Positions 42,590 to 51,449 are shown, numbered from the stretch's first letter. The stretch is DNA of 64,000 nt from Nocardia vaccinii NBRC 15922 (GCF_001613305.1 NZ_BDCC01000053.1:124001-188000); one strand, 5' to 3'. The notes: generated by a model not told the origin, from the sequence alone. Translations and numbers: made by a program.

Positions 42590-43740
42590 CGGCTTGCTCC
42601 TGGGCTCACACGTCGCGAACGGTTCGCCGAACTCGTGCGGCGAGCCGCTGTTCGGCGCCGCGGCGGCTCCGGCTCCGGCGGCTCGCCCTCATCGCTCTCG
42701 TTCTCGTCGCCCTCGTCCTCCGCGTCTTCATCGGCTTCTTCATCGGCTTCCTCATTGGCGAACGGCTCGTCCTCCGCCGCGTCGCCACCGTCCGGCTGCT
42801 CCTCGCGCTGTCTCGCCGACTCGTCGTCTTCGACAACCTCGCCTTCGCGGATCTCGCCGTGCCAGCCGACGATGTCGTCGCCGTGCAGCACAGCCTCGGT
42901 CATGACATGGCGTTGAAAGTGCTTGAGTTCCAGGCGACACCGGCGTCCTGCGGCGCGCCACAGATTGGCGGTCTTCTCGAACGCCCCCTGCGGGTGATAC
43001 GCGAGCACCACGAGAATGCGGGTGAGGTCCGGGGTTATCTCGTGGAAGCTGACCGCACCATCGATGTAGCCTTTAGAGCCTTTCGAACGCCACACGATCC
43101 GCTCGAACGGCACCTGCTCCATAATCGTGGACTCCCAGGTCCGTCTCGACCAGAACACCTTGCCGGTCCAGCTGAGTTTCTCATCGGAGATCTGCTCGAC
43201 CTGTTCGACCTTCTTCGTGAATTTCGGAAAGTCCGCGAATTGGGTCCACTGGTCGTATGCCAAATCGATCGGCACTCCCACGTCGATGTGCTCGACGATA
43301 TTGGTCATTGTGAGCTTGTTCGAGCCCCCTCCTTTGCGGTTGCCCTTGGTCAACGACTCTTTGACCGACTCGAACTTCTCCCGGGCCGCGTGCCCGAGTT
43401 TGCTCACGCCTCCGCTCACAGCCGCCCGCAGCGGCGTGGCACCGTCGGCCAGCTTCTCCACGCCGGTCACCGCCGCCAGCAGATTCCCGTCGCCGCCCGC
43501 GTATTCGTTCAGCCGGTCGACGGTTCCCGACATCCGGTGCGACAACCGGTCGACTGCCCGCTCGGCCAGAGTCCCGGCGAGGTTCTGCACGGACTGCTGG
43601 AGCAAAGCGGTCGAGTCCGCTGGTTGAGCCGCTTTCCGGGCCTTCGCCCCGGCTCGGGTGACGGCCTCGGTAGCCTGGCCGACGGTCTGGGAAGCCACCT
43701 TGCCGACGCCACTCGCCGTGTCTTGCACCATCTTCGACAT
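42586..43740 (-). CDS. GvpZ-like SRPBCC protein with charged tail
   Basis: A 384-residue protein. An N-terminal helical region (1-130, KARKAAQPADSTALLQQSVQ) precedes an SRPBCC/cyclase-dehydrase domain (about 143-290: VPIDLAYDQWTQFADFPKFT, SWTGKVFWSRRTWESTI). A tail of about 80 residues is extremely acidic (EEADEEADEDAEDEGDENES) and then basic (RRRTAARRTSSANRSRR). SRPBCC members of actinobacterial gas vesicle clusters are called GvpZ in Streptomyces; I use that by analogy. ATG 43740 has GGGAGG upstream; GTG 43749 would overlap the previous stop. Confidence 0.8.
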   Translation of the reverse strand: MSKMVQDTASGVGKVASQTVGQATEAVTRAGAKARKAAQPADSTALLQQSVQNLAGTLAERAVDRLSHRMSGTVDRLNEYAGGDGNLLAAVTGVEKLADGATPLRAAVSGGVSKLGHAAREKFESVKESLTKGNRKGGGSNKLTMTNIVEHIDVGVPIDLAYDQWTQFADFPKFTKKVEQVEQISDEKLSWTGKVFWSRRTWESTIMEQVPFERIVWRSKGSKGYIDGAVSFHEITPDLTRILVVLAYHPQGAFEKTANLWRAAGRRCRLELKHFQRHVMTEAVLHGDDIVGWHGEIREGEVVEDDESARQREEQPDGGDAAEDEPFANEEADEEADEDAEDEGDENESDEGEPPEPEPPRRRTAARRTSSANRSRRVSPGASR

Positions 43741-43745
43741 CGACC

Positions 43746-44348
43746 TCACCTCCCGGTGCGGCGCACGGGCGGTGCGTCGGCATCGGAATGGCTACGGCGC
43801 CGGGTGGACGAGGCGGACCTGCGATCCGCGGAGCCGGCCCTGCGGGCCGGAGCCCGGGAGGTCGTTTTCCGCGTTCGCGCGGTTTCCTGCCGACCTGCTC
43901 GCGTAGCGGATTTTTCCCGGTCCCGCTCGTCGCTTTCGCCGCGCTCGGTCTCGGAATGGTCTTCGTGCTCGAGATTCTCGTCGGCGGATATTTCCTCGTC
44001 CCGGGCGTCCTCGTCGCCGGCCTCGCCGGAACCCGGGGAAACGTCCGAGACGAGTGTCGAGCCCTGCTGTAACCGGGCGTTGAGCGTATCGATCCGGTTG
44101 CTTGCGGCGGTCACCGCCGCCGACCGGACCGCGCCCATCAACTCGCCGCGCACTGTGTCTGTGAGCTGCGCGAATTCAGGCGAGGATTTGAGCAACGAAG
44201 TTCCCTGCTCCAGTAGCGCCCCGGGTACCCCCGAAGATCGTTTCGCCATCGAGGCGCCCACCAGCGCCAGCGCGAAGCGCATCTTGCGCGTGCGTCCCAA
44301 GACATAACCGATGCCCACCCCTATCGCAATTCTCGTGCCACCCTTCAT
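43746..44348 (-). CDS. GvpY-like gas vesicle cluster protein
   Basis: A 200-residue protein opening the operon. Residues 1-100 are a short hydrophobic/helical part: TRIAIGVGIGYVLGRTRKMR (Gly-rich helix) then LLEQGTSLLKSSPEFAQLTD. Residues 100-200 are disordered, acidic then Arg/Ser-rich (EEISADENLEHEDHSETERG; ARTRKTTSRAPARRAG). This layout matches proteins called GvpY in actinobacterial clusters; assignment by context. AAGGAG lies six bases before ATG 44348. Its tail echoes the acidic-then-basic tail of the next protein. Confidence 0.7.
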   Translation of the reverse strand: MKGGTRIAIGVGIGYVLGRTRKMRFALALVGASMAKRSSGVPGALLEQGTSLLKSSPEFAQLTDTVRGELMGAVRSAAVTAASNRIDTLNARLQQGSTLVSDVSPGSGEAGDEDARDEEISADENLEHEDHSETERGESDERDREKSATRAGRQETARTRKTTSRAPARRAGSADRRSASSTRRRSHSDADAPPVRRTGR

Positions 44349-44785
44349 GGCTCACTCCTTGCTTGCTCAACTACTCCTGCGCCGGCGCTGCCGCGAGGTC
44401 GGTCGAGCGATGACACCCTGATTCATGGGTGGGCCACACTACCGATGGCCATACCTCAGCGTATACCCAGCTACTTTTTCGGGCCGACGGAAACGATTAC
44501 TTTTCGACGACCGACGAGCACGACCACAGCCTGTGCAGGTGTGCAAACCCCTGGACGTGCGCACGTGATCATCCCTGGTCGGCCGAGCCGGGCCAGGCCG
44601 CCGAAACTGGACTGGCACAGACATTTTCACCCGACCACGGGAAGCGCCGGACGGACCGTGCGTCTCGTCGCCGTTAGCGGCGTGGGATGGATATCCCGGC
44701 GAAACACATTTCGATCGGGCGCCAGGACACCCGGGCCGAGGCGCGCAGCCATGCACTCCGGCCCTGTGGGTCCTGTGGCCCGTGA
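44349..44785. other. Promoter region of the gas vesicle operon
   Basis: 437 bp between the CsbD gene and the first gvp gene, with no gene recognised. On the minus strand GGGTATAC (44461-44468) fits a SigB/SigF-type -10 element about 115 bp before the first start, but the nearest GTTT lies 22 bp upstream, too far for a good -35. The operon promoter must be here. Confidence 0.35.
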
Positions 44786-44959
44786 TCAGTCCTTGAAGAC
44801 GTCCTTGACCTTCTCGCCCGCCGCCTTCAGGTTGGCCTTGGCCTGGTCGTCCTTGCCCCTTTGCTCACGATCGGCATTGCCCGTCGCCTGGCCGAGCTTC
44901 TCCTCGGCCTTGCCGCCGAGTTCCTCGGTCTTGTTCTTGACCTTGTCGGTAGCACTCAT
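44786..44959 (-). CDS. CsbD-family stress protein
   Basis: A 57-residue CsbD-like protein: DKVKNKTEELGGKAEEKLGQ then GNADREQRGKDDQAKANLKA and a terminal VKDVFKD. Small, hydrophilic and helical, as usual for this general-stress family of unknown activity (SigB-dependent in Bacillus). AAGGAG lies nine bases before ATG 44959. A SigB/SigF-like promoter is visible upstream. Confidence 0.9.
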   Translation of the reverse strand: MSATDKVKNKTEELGGKAEEKLGQATGNADREQRGKDDQAKANLKAAGEKVKDVFKD

Positions 44960-45012
44960 GATGGCTATCTCCTTCCGGTGCGTCCGGGCCGCAGTACCGG
45001 CCCGGTGACCGT

Positions 45013-45037
45013 CTACCCCGGCACCGGTCGGGCAAAC
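45013..45037 (-). promoter_or_regulatory. SigB/SigF-like promoter of the CsbD gene
   Basis: On the minus strand GTTT (45034-45037), a 15-bp spacer, then GGGTAG (45013-45018), close to the GTTT-N15-GGGTA(T) consensus of alternative stress sigma factors in actinobacteria. The -10 lies about 54 bp before the CsbD start. Confidence 0.5.
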
Positions 45038-45252
45038 AGCACTATCCGCACGCCACCGGGCTGAACCTGGCGCATGCGCCAAGACCGGCAACCACCGTCG
45101 ATTGCGTGAGCGGCCCACAGATCGCGACCTGACAAACCGATTCGACAAGACTCGGCCCCGAGGGGACGACTCAGCGCTTGTGAACGCTCGTATCGAACGA
45201 ACGTCACTGGCGGAACTTGTCGGAGTCGAGAAGAAGACTGGACATCGATACG

Positions 45253-45292
45253 CTCGGCCCGGCCTGGCCCGGCCAGTGGCCGGGCAGCCGAG
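45253..45292. terminator. Hairpin downstream of xerD
   Basis: CTCGGC (45253-45258) pairs with GCCGAG (45287-45292), enclosing CCCGGC/GGCCGGG-type pairing, about 40 bp beyond the xerD stop on the minus strand. A likely terminator for the xerD operon; no T-tract. Confidence 0.45.
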
Positions 45293-45332
45293 TGCGAATG
45301 ATCAACGGCGAGGGGCGGATTCGCAGTTACGG

Positions 45333-46265
45333 CTATCGGGCGCGGGGGTGGGCCGTGGCCCAGACTTCGTGGAGGGTGTTGACGGTGACCAGGGTGTAGA
45401 TCTGGGTGGTGGTGACCGAGGCGTGGCCGAGTAGTTCCTGGACGACGCGCACGTCCGCGCCGCCGTCGAGCAGGTGGGTGGCGAAGGAGTGACGCAGAGT
45501 GTGGGGGGAGACAGCCGCGCCTATGCCCGCTCGGTCGGCGGCGTCCTGTAGGACCTGCCAGGCACTCTGCCGAGAGAGTCTGCCGCCGCGGGCATTGCAG
45601 AACAGGGCGGGATTCCCGGTGCCGCGCATCGCGAGTCCGGGGCGGCCGCGCACCAGGTAGGCCTCCAGCGCCTCCAGGGCGGGGCGGCCGATCGGGACAA
45701 TACGCTGTTTACCGCCCTTGCCGCGCAGCACGACAGCGCGGGTGGCGGTGTCGATATCGTCCACATCCAGATCGATCGCCTCGGAGATTCGCGCACCGGT
45801 CGAGTACAGCAGCTCGAGCAACGCCCGATCGCGCAGTCCGCGCGGGCCACCGTCGGCCGCACCGGAACCGCCCGATGCCTCCAATAGCTGCGAAACCTGT
45901 TCGTAGGGCAGGGCTTTGGGTAGCCGACGAGCGGGCGTGGGCGGTTTGACCGCATGGGCGACATCTCCGGCGGTGATGCCCTCGGCCGCGGCGAAGCGAT
46001 GCAGTCCGCGCACCGCCACCAGCCCCCGGGCGGCGGAGCTGGCCGCCAGCGGCGGGTATCCGTGCGCACCCGCCCGCAACGACACCGTGAAATCGCCGAT
46101 ATCGCTCTCGGTCACCTCGGCCAGGCCCGCAATCCCCCTGTGGGTCAGGAACTCTCGGTATCGACCCAGGTCACGCCGGTACGCGCTGAGCGTGTTGCGC
46201 GCGGCCCCGCGCTCGACCGTCAGATGGTCGAGATACGCATCGATCTCCCGCTGCAACACGCCCAC
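45333..46265 (-). CDS. xerD: Tyrosine recombinase XerD
   Basis: A 310-residue tyrosine recombinase. N-terminal SAM-like core-binding domain: IDAYLDHLTVERGAARNTLS and AYRRDLGRYREFL. Catalytic residues: Arg in TGARISEAIDLDVDD, Lys in RGKGGKQRIVPIG, HxxR in SPHTLRHSFATHLL, His in LLGHASVTTTQIY with the nucleophile Tyr. It resolves chromosome dimers at dif with XerC; its genome position equals Rv1701, so it is the housekeeping enzyme, not a phage integrase. Start uncertain: GTG 46265 matches homologues, while the open frame extends to 46403. Confidence 0.93.
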   Translation of the reverse strand: MGVLQREIDAYLDHLTVERGAARNTLSAYRRDLGRYREFLTHRGIAGLAEVTESDIGDFTVSLRAGAHGYPPLAASSAARGLVAVRGLHRFAAAEGITAGDVAHAVKPPTPARRLPKALPYEQVSQLLEASGGSGAADGGPRGLRDRALLELLYSTGARISEAIDLDVDDIDTATRAVVLRGKGGKQRIVPIGRPALEALEAYLVRGRPGLAMRGTGNPALFCNARGGRLSRQSAWQVLQDAADRAGIGAAVSPHTLRHSFATHLLDGGADVRVVQELLGHASVTTTQIYTLVTVNTLHEVWATAHPRAR

Positions 46266-46421
46266 ATCATTGCAGCAGGGTCCGACATCCGGCCGCCCGA
46301 AACGCTCAGCGCCCGCGGTGCCCGCGTCACCGGGCGCTGCACCGCTTCCACCGGATGAACGCGCCTCGCCCGCACGGCACACCTCGGCCAGGCGCAGCGG
46401 CAACTCGCGGCGGACTCGCGG

Positions 46422-47099
46422 TCAGGCGCTGTCGGCGGCGGACTTGCGGTCGAGGAACCGAGTCGGCATACCTGGCCAGGGCGCATCGGCGGGACGCAGC
46501 TCGATTCCGGACGCCCGGGCGGTGGACAGCGCCAGCACGCCCGCCACGGCGGTCGCGTTGACGATCTCACCGGCCAGCGCGGCGCGCACGGCATCCTCGA
46601 CGGACATCCGCACGAGTTGCAGATCGGCCTCCTCCAACTCCGGTTCGGGCCGATCGGTCCGGTACAGGTCGGTGGCCAGATACACCCGCAGCGACTCATC
46701 GGTGAACCCCGGCGACAACGCGACATCGACCAGCACCGACCAACTCCGCGCGGCCAGCCCGGTCTCCTCCGCCAACTCCCGCCGCGCCGCGGTGAGCGGA
46801 TCCTCGCCCGGTTCGTCGAGCAGACCCGCAGGCAGCTCGAGCAGGCGGCGGCCGATCGGATGCCGATACTGATCGATCAGCACCAGATCACCGTTCTCGT
46901 CCAGCGCGGCGACCGCGACGGCGCCGTGATGTTCGATCACCTCGCGTTCGGCGATCCGCCCGCCCGGCATCTCGACCTGATCGAGCCGCAGCGCCAGAAT
47001 CGCCCCCGAGTAGACGATTCGGCTGGACACTGTATGGAAATCGTGGCGCCCCGGAAGCCCGGACTCGTTCGACGGCGCGCTCTGCGCGGACTCGCTCAT
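46422..47099 (-). CDS. NUDIX hydrolase, ADP-ribose pyrophosphatase-like
   Basis: A 225-residue NUDIX hydrolase. The Nudix box runs through GEDPLTAARRELAEETGL, preceded by PIGRRLLELPAGLLDEPGED, the layout of ADP-ribose pyrophosphatases (Rv1700 position). They cleave ADP-ribose to AMP and ribose-5-phosphate with Mg2+ or Mn2+. ATG 47099 with GGCGGAG upstream. It lies between pyrG and xerD with short gaps, probably one operon. Confidence 0.93.
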   Translation of the reverse strand: MSESAQSAPSNESGLPGRHDFHTVSSRIVYSGAILALRLDQVEMPGGRIAEREVIEHHGAVAVAALDENGDLVLIDQYRHPIGRRLLELPAGLLDEPGEDPLTAARRELAEETGLAARSWSVLVDVALSPGFTDESLRVYLATDLYRTDRPEPELEEADLQLVRMSVEDAVRAALAGEIVNATAVAGVLALSTARASGIELRPADAPWPGMPTRFLDRKSAADSA

Positions 47100-47160
47100 G
47101 ACTCCGCCTCGCCGGCGCTCGGCGCCGCCCCGCGCGACGCCCGCTGTGCCGATGGTTCGC

Positions 47161-48888
47161 TCACCGGGCCACACTCTGCGCTTCGCCGAGTTCCATATCG
47201 CCATCGATGTCAACCGGAAGACGTTCGGCCGCTTTGTATTTCAGCGCCGCCGCGATGAGCGCGGCGAACAGCGGATGCGGGCGCGTCGGGCGGCTCTTGA
47301 GCTCGGGGTGAGCCTGGGTGGCGACGAAGAACGGATGTTTGTCGGCGGGCAGTTCGACGAATTCGACCAGATGTCCATCCGGGGAGGTGCCGCTGAAACG
47401 CAGTCCGCTCTCGGCGATCTTGGCGCGGTAGGCGTTGTTCACCTCGTAGCGGTGCCGGTGCCGCTCGGAGACCTCGTTCTCCCCGTACGCCTGCGCCACG
47501 ACCGACCCCTGCTCCAGAATCGCGGGGTACGCGCCCAGTCGCATGGTGCCGCCCAGATCGGCCTCACCGGCGACCGCCTGCTCCTGATCGGCCATCGTGG
47601 AGATCACCGGATGCGAGGTCTCCGGCTCGAATTCCGCGGAATTGGCATCGTCCAACCCGACCGCACGTGCGGCCTCGATCACCACGCACTGCAGACCCAG
47701 GCACAACCCGAGCAGCGGAATGCCGCGAGTGCGCGCGTAGCGAATCGCGCCGACCTTGCCCTCGATACCGCGAATGCCGAATCCGCCGGGGATGAGCACC
47801 GCGTCCACATCGCCCAGATATGTCTGCGCACCGCTGAGAGACTCGCACTCGTCGGACCGCACCCAGCGGATGTTCACCTTCGCCCGGCGCGCGAATCCGC
47901 CCGCACGCAGCGCCTCGGTGACCGACAGATAAGCGTCGGGCAGATCGACATATTTGCCGACCAGCGCGACGGTCACCTGCTCGCGTGGGTTGTGCACCCG
48001 CTCGAGCAGATCACCCCACACCGTCCAGTCCACATCCCGGAACGGCAGGCCGAGCCGGCGCACCACATAGGCGTCCAGGCCCTCGCGGTGCAGCACCCGC
48101 GGAATGTCGTAGATCGAGGGCGCGTCCGGGGTCGAAATGCACGCCTCGACCTCGACGTCGCACATCAGCGCGATCTTGTTCTTCAATCCCTGCGGGACCT
48201 CACGATCACAGCGCAGCACCAGCGCGTCGGGCTGGATGCCGATATTGCGCAGGGCCGCCACCGAATGCTGGGTCGGCTTGGTCTTGAGCTCGCCCGAGGG
48301 CGCCAGATACGGCACCAGCGTGACGTGCAGGAAGAAGCAGTTGTCCCGGCCCACCTCGTGCCGGATCTGCCGGGCCGCCTCGAGGAACGGCTGGGATTCG
48401 ATATCGCCGACGGTGCCGCCGATCTCGGTGATCACCACATCGGGGGTGTTGCCCTCGCGGTCCGGGGCGCTCATCGCCAGGATGCGGGACTTGATCTCGT
48501 CGGTGATGTGCGGGATGACCTGGACGGTGTCGCCCAGATACTCGCCACGCCGCTCCTTGGCGATGACCGACGAATACACCTGTCCCGTAGTGACATTCGC
48601 GTACTGGGTCAGATTTCGGTCCAGGAAACGCTCGTAGTGACCGACGTCGAGGTCGGTCTCGGCGCCGTCCTCGGTCACGAACACCTCGCCATGCTGGAAC
48701 GGGTTCATGGTGCCGGGATCGACGTTGAGGTACGGATCGAGCTTCTGCATCGTCACCCGCAGGCCACGCGAGGTGAGCAACTGGCCGAGGCTGGAAGCCG
48801 TCAGGCCCTTACCCAGTGAGGAGGCGACGCCACCGCTGACGAAGATGTGTTTGGTAGCCGTTCGCGACGGAATCCGTGATTGACCCAC
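47161..48888 (-). CDS. pyrG: CTP synthase
   Basis: A 575-residue CTP synthase making CTP from UTP, ATP and glutamine. Amidoligase domain: KHIFVSGGVASSLGKGLTAS and QKLDPYLNVDPGTMNPFQHG, EIGGTVGDIES. C-terminal class I glutamine amidotransferase: PGGFGIRG, nucleophile GLCLGLQCVVIE (Cys) and His/Glu in THPEL-like AQHAHPEL region (QAHPELKSRP). GTG start at 48888; the start lies in a possible hairpin with the leader. Same position as Rv1699. Confidence 0.97.
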   Translation of the reverse strand: MGQSRIPSRTATKHIFVSGGVASSLGKGLTASSLGQLLTSRGLRVTMQKLDPYLNVDPGTMNPFQHGEVFVTEDGAETDLDVGHYERFLDRNLTQYANVTTGQVYSSVIAKERRGEYLGDTVQVIPHITDEIKSRILAMSAPDREGNTPDVVITEIGGTVGDIESQPFLEAARQIRHEVGRDNCFFLHVTLVPYLAPSGELKTKPTQHSVAALRNIGIQPDALVLRCDREVPQGLKNKIALMCDVEVEACISTPDAPSIYDIPRVLHREGLDAYVVRRLGLPFRDVDWTVWGDLLERVHNPREQVTVALVGKYVDLPDAYLSVTEALRAGGFARRAKVNIRWVRSDECESLSGAQTYLGDVDAVLIPGGFGIRGIEGKVGAIRYARTRGIPLLGLCLGLQCVVIEAARAVGLDDANSAEFEPETSHPVISTMADQEQAVAGEADLGGTMRLGAYPAILEQGSVVAQAYGENEVSERHRHRYEVNNAYRAKIAESGLRFSGTSPDGHLVEFVELPADKHPFFVATQAHPELKSRPTRPHPLFAALIAAALKYKAAERLPVDIDGDMELGEAQSVAR

Positions 48889-48920
48889 GGGTCTTCACGT
48901 TAACACGAAAAAGGCCCGTG
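48886..48920 (-). promoter_or_regulatory. Possible leader hairpin over the pyrG start
   Basis: CACGGG (48886-48891) and CCCGTG (48915-48920) are complementary, so in the mRNA the start codon region can pair with the leader, with a 23-nt loop. Suggestive of translational control but short. Confidence 0.3.
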
Positions 48921-49086
48921 AATCGAATACGGCGCACAGTAGCCGAACGGTGGCTGGCCGGTGATTCGCGCTGGCGTCACATCATCGCGACCCCCTCGAA
49001 CAGCATCCGGTCCTCGGGCGTGAATCACTGCTGCGAATGTGCCCGCAACGCCGCGATGTGATCACGAGCACCGGTCAGTGCCCCGG

Positions 49087-50010
49087 CTACGGCAGCGCCG
49101 CGACGGTCAGCGAACTGGCCTTGGCCCCGGTGCCGTACCGCCCGGTGAGCCCCTTCAGCTGTTCACTCAATCCGAGAGCCGTTGTGACCCTGCCGATTTC
49201 GTGATCCACATTGTCGACCGTCGTCACCGAACCGGCCAGCGGGCCGTCCGAGCGCACCACCGCGATCGGGCCCGCGCCGTCGGCTGACCCGGCCCGGCCC
49301 GCCAGCACGGTCCCCGCACCGCGTCCCCGCAAGCCGCCCGCGAATTTAGCGATGATCGAACCCTGGTCGTCCTGCGCGGCCTGTGCGCCGTCACCGGTGA
49401 CCACGACGGCCAACTGGGCCGGCTGCACGTCACCGAAGGTGAGGAAACCGCCGCTACGCAGGGTGTTCAGGATCAGGGCACGCTCCTGGGGAGTGGCACG
49501 CTGATGTCCGTCGGCGGGATCGTCCAGCAATGCCAGCCCGAGCAGATCACCGGCGAGGCTGCCCTGGTCGACCGATGCGGTCTGCAGCTGCGCACCGGCG
49601 GGAATCATATTGGTCACCGCGGTGCGCAGCCGATCCCCCTGACCGGAGTCGACGAACGGATTCGTCAGCGCAATCGTGCCGGTCACCGTCGCGCCCGCGG
49701 CCCGCAACGCCTTGCCGACCGACTCCACGTCGCCGCGATCGGCGTCGGGCGTGGTGAACAACAACACGCTATGCCCGCCGAGGGTGCCGCCGAGCAGACG
49801 CCCCTGCGCCCCGGCGAGGAAGGCATCGGAGGCGGCGAGTTCACCGCTGAGCCGGGCATGCTGAGTGGTCAGCGTGTCGACTTTCGTCTGCAATCCATGA
49901 TCCGGGCGTAGCGCGGTCAGCACCCCCGAATGCGAACCGAACACCACCCCGATTGCCATCGCGAGGAAGATCCCCGCAATCGAGACGGCGTGCTGGCGTA
50001 GCGAAATCAC
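49087..50010 (-). CDS. MctB/SteB-like envelope protein
   Basis: A 307-residue protein with one N-terminal membrane helix (VSIAGIFLAMAIGVVFGS, residues 9-26), a coiled segment (VDTLTTQHARLSGELAASDA) and an extracytoplasmic domain. It matches the position and profile of Rv1698 (MctB, copper-linked) and of corynebacterial SteB. GTG start 50010 with AAGGGGA seven bases upstream. Ten bases after the steA stop, so an operon. In Corynebacterium SteA/SteB affect cell separation. Confidence 0.88.
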   Translation of the reverse strand: MISLRQHAVSIAGIFLAMAIGVVFGSHSGVLTALRPDHGLQTKVDTLTTQHARLSGELAASDAFLAGAQGRLLGGTLGGHSVLLFTTPDADRGDVESVGKALRAAGATVTGTIALTNPFVDSGQGDRLRTAVTNMIPAGAQLQTASVDQGSLAGDLLGLALLDDPADGHQRATPQERALILNTLRSGGFLTFGDVQPAQLAVVVTGDGAQAAQDDQGSIIAKFAGGLRGRGAGTVLAGRAGSADGAGPIAVVRSDGPLAGSVTTVDNVDHEIGRVTTALGLSEQLKGLTGRYGTGAKASSLTVAALP

Positions 50011-50020
50011 CTGTTCCCCT

Positions 50021-51241
50021 TCAGTGTTGCCGATTCAACAAGTTCGATAGGTCGTGTGCCACGCCGCGGACCTGATGCCACACCGACGCGGCCCAGTCCA
50101 GCGCCTCCCCGCCCAGATGCGAGGCCAGCACCGCGACGATGAGCGCGACCAACGCGGCCAGCACCACCAGTGCCAGAGCCCAACCCGAGGTGCGATGGCT
50201 GTAGAGCGTGGCGACGGCCTTGGCGTCCATCAGTTTCGGACCGGCCTTGAGCCGGGTCAGGAAGGTCGCCGGATTGGATTCGCGGCGGCTGCGATCGAAG
50301 AAATCGTCCAGTGAGGCCGCCGCACCGCAGGTGATGATCAACGCCGCCCCGTGATGGTCGGCCAGCAACAAAGCCAGGTCCGGGGCCGACCCCGAGGAGG
50401 GGAACGTGGTCGCCCCGACGCCGAGGTCCTGGATGCGGTCCAAGCCCTTCGCGTGACCGTCGGTGTCGGCGGGCAGGATCACCTCGGCGCCGGATTTGAG
50501 TGTGGTGGCGGTGATCTCCTCGGGATCGCCGACGATCAGATCGGGCCGGTAACCACAGCGCGCCAAAGTGTCCGCACCGCGCCCGACGCCGACGAGAATC
50601 GGTGCGTACTCCTTGATGAAGGGTTTGAGCGAGCGTAGGTCGTCGCGATGGTCCGGCCCGTCGGCAACCACCACGACATGCCGGTTACGCATGTCCAGAT
50701 CCAGCTCCGGAACACCGAAACCATCGATCAGCAGCGCACTCTCGGTGCGGATGAATTCGATCGTATTGCCCGAGAATGCCTCCAGATGATCGGCCAGCCC
50801 GTTGCGCGCGGCGATCATCCGTTCGGCGATGGTGGATTCGGTGAGCTCGATCCCCTCGACCAGCACCTCGGGATCCTTCTTGGTGAGCCGGTCGGCATAG
50901 ACCACGCCACCGTCGATGCGGACCTTCGCGCCGTCCTTGATCTTGGCGAAGACGTCGTTGGATACCGCGTCCAGCAGTGCGATTCCGTTGGCGACCAGCA
51001 CCTCCGGCCCGAGATTCGGATAGCGCCCGGAAATCGATGGCGAGGCGTTGACCACGGCCGCCACTCCCGCCTCGACGAGCCGGTCGGCGGTGAGCCGATC
51101 CAGGTCCATCTCGTCGAGCACCACGACATCGCCCGGTCCCACTCTTTTGAGCAGACGCCGGGTGTTGCGGTCGACGCGCGCCAGCCCCGTATGGCCCGGC
51201 AGCATTTCGTTGTTCTTCGACAACAGCGCCAGCATCTTCAT
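50021..51241 (-). CDS. steA: Cytokinetic ring protein SteA
   Basis: A 406-residue SteA-like protein (Rv1697 position). It has a thiamine-pyrophosphokinase-like fold: GVGRGADTLARCGYRPDLIV and GDPEEIT, without the usual complete catalytic set, and a single C-terminal membrane helix (WALALVVLAALVALIVAVLA) near residue 360. MKMLALLSKNN at 51241 matches homologues; upstream in-frame ATG 51274 is an alternative. SteA localises to the division septum in corynebacteria and works with SteB encoded next. Confidence 0.9.
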   Translation of the reverse strand: MKMLALLSKNNEMLPGHTGLARVDRNTRRLLKRVGPGDVVVLDEMDLDRLTADRLVEAGVAAVVNASPSISGRYPNLGPEVLVANGIALLDAVSNDVFAKIKDGAKVRIDGGVVYADRLTKKDPEVLVEGIELTESTIAERMIAARNGLADHLEAFSGNTIEFIRTESALLIDGFGVPELDLDMRNRHVVVVADGPDHRDDLRSLKPFIKEYAPILVGVGRGADTLARCGYRPDLIVGDPEEITATTLKSGAEVILPADTDGHAKGLDRIQDLGVGATTFPSSGSAPDLALLLADHHGAALIITCGAAASLDDFFDRSRRESNPATFLTRLKAGPKLMDAKAVATLYSHRTSGWALALVVLAALVALIVAVLASHLGGEALDWAASVWHQVRGVAHDLSNLLNRQH

Positions 51242-51449
51242 GGCAACCGATACTGACCGCAAAGTCTCAACCATTGCTGGAGGCGCGCCGCATTCTCTAT
51301 CACATTCATTACCGCGACGCCACTGACACTTCGCGCGCCGAAGGGATCCGGTACCGATATGCTGTCCCCGCGGCGTATTGCTGAGACTACTTGTCACAGG
51401 AATTTCGCCGCGCCGCCGCGCCCGACCAGAATCGCAAGGAGATTCGCCC

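Larger units (their letters stand above)
44960..45332. other. Gap between xerD and the CsbD gene
   Basis: 373 bp without a gene. It holds the stress-type CsbD promoter and a strong hairpin (both described separately), and at 45060-45240 nothing recognisable. Confidence 0.4.

Noticed and set aside
45333..46265. XerD as a phage or island integrase
   Set aside because: Its neighbours match the housekeeping xerD locus of mycobacteria, and no att sites or phage genes are seen.
47098..48819. A 573-codon plus-strand open frame opposite pyrG
   Set aside because: Mirror frame of a strongly conserved gene, with no recognisable domain.
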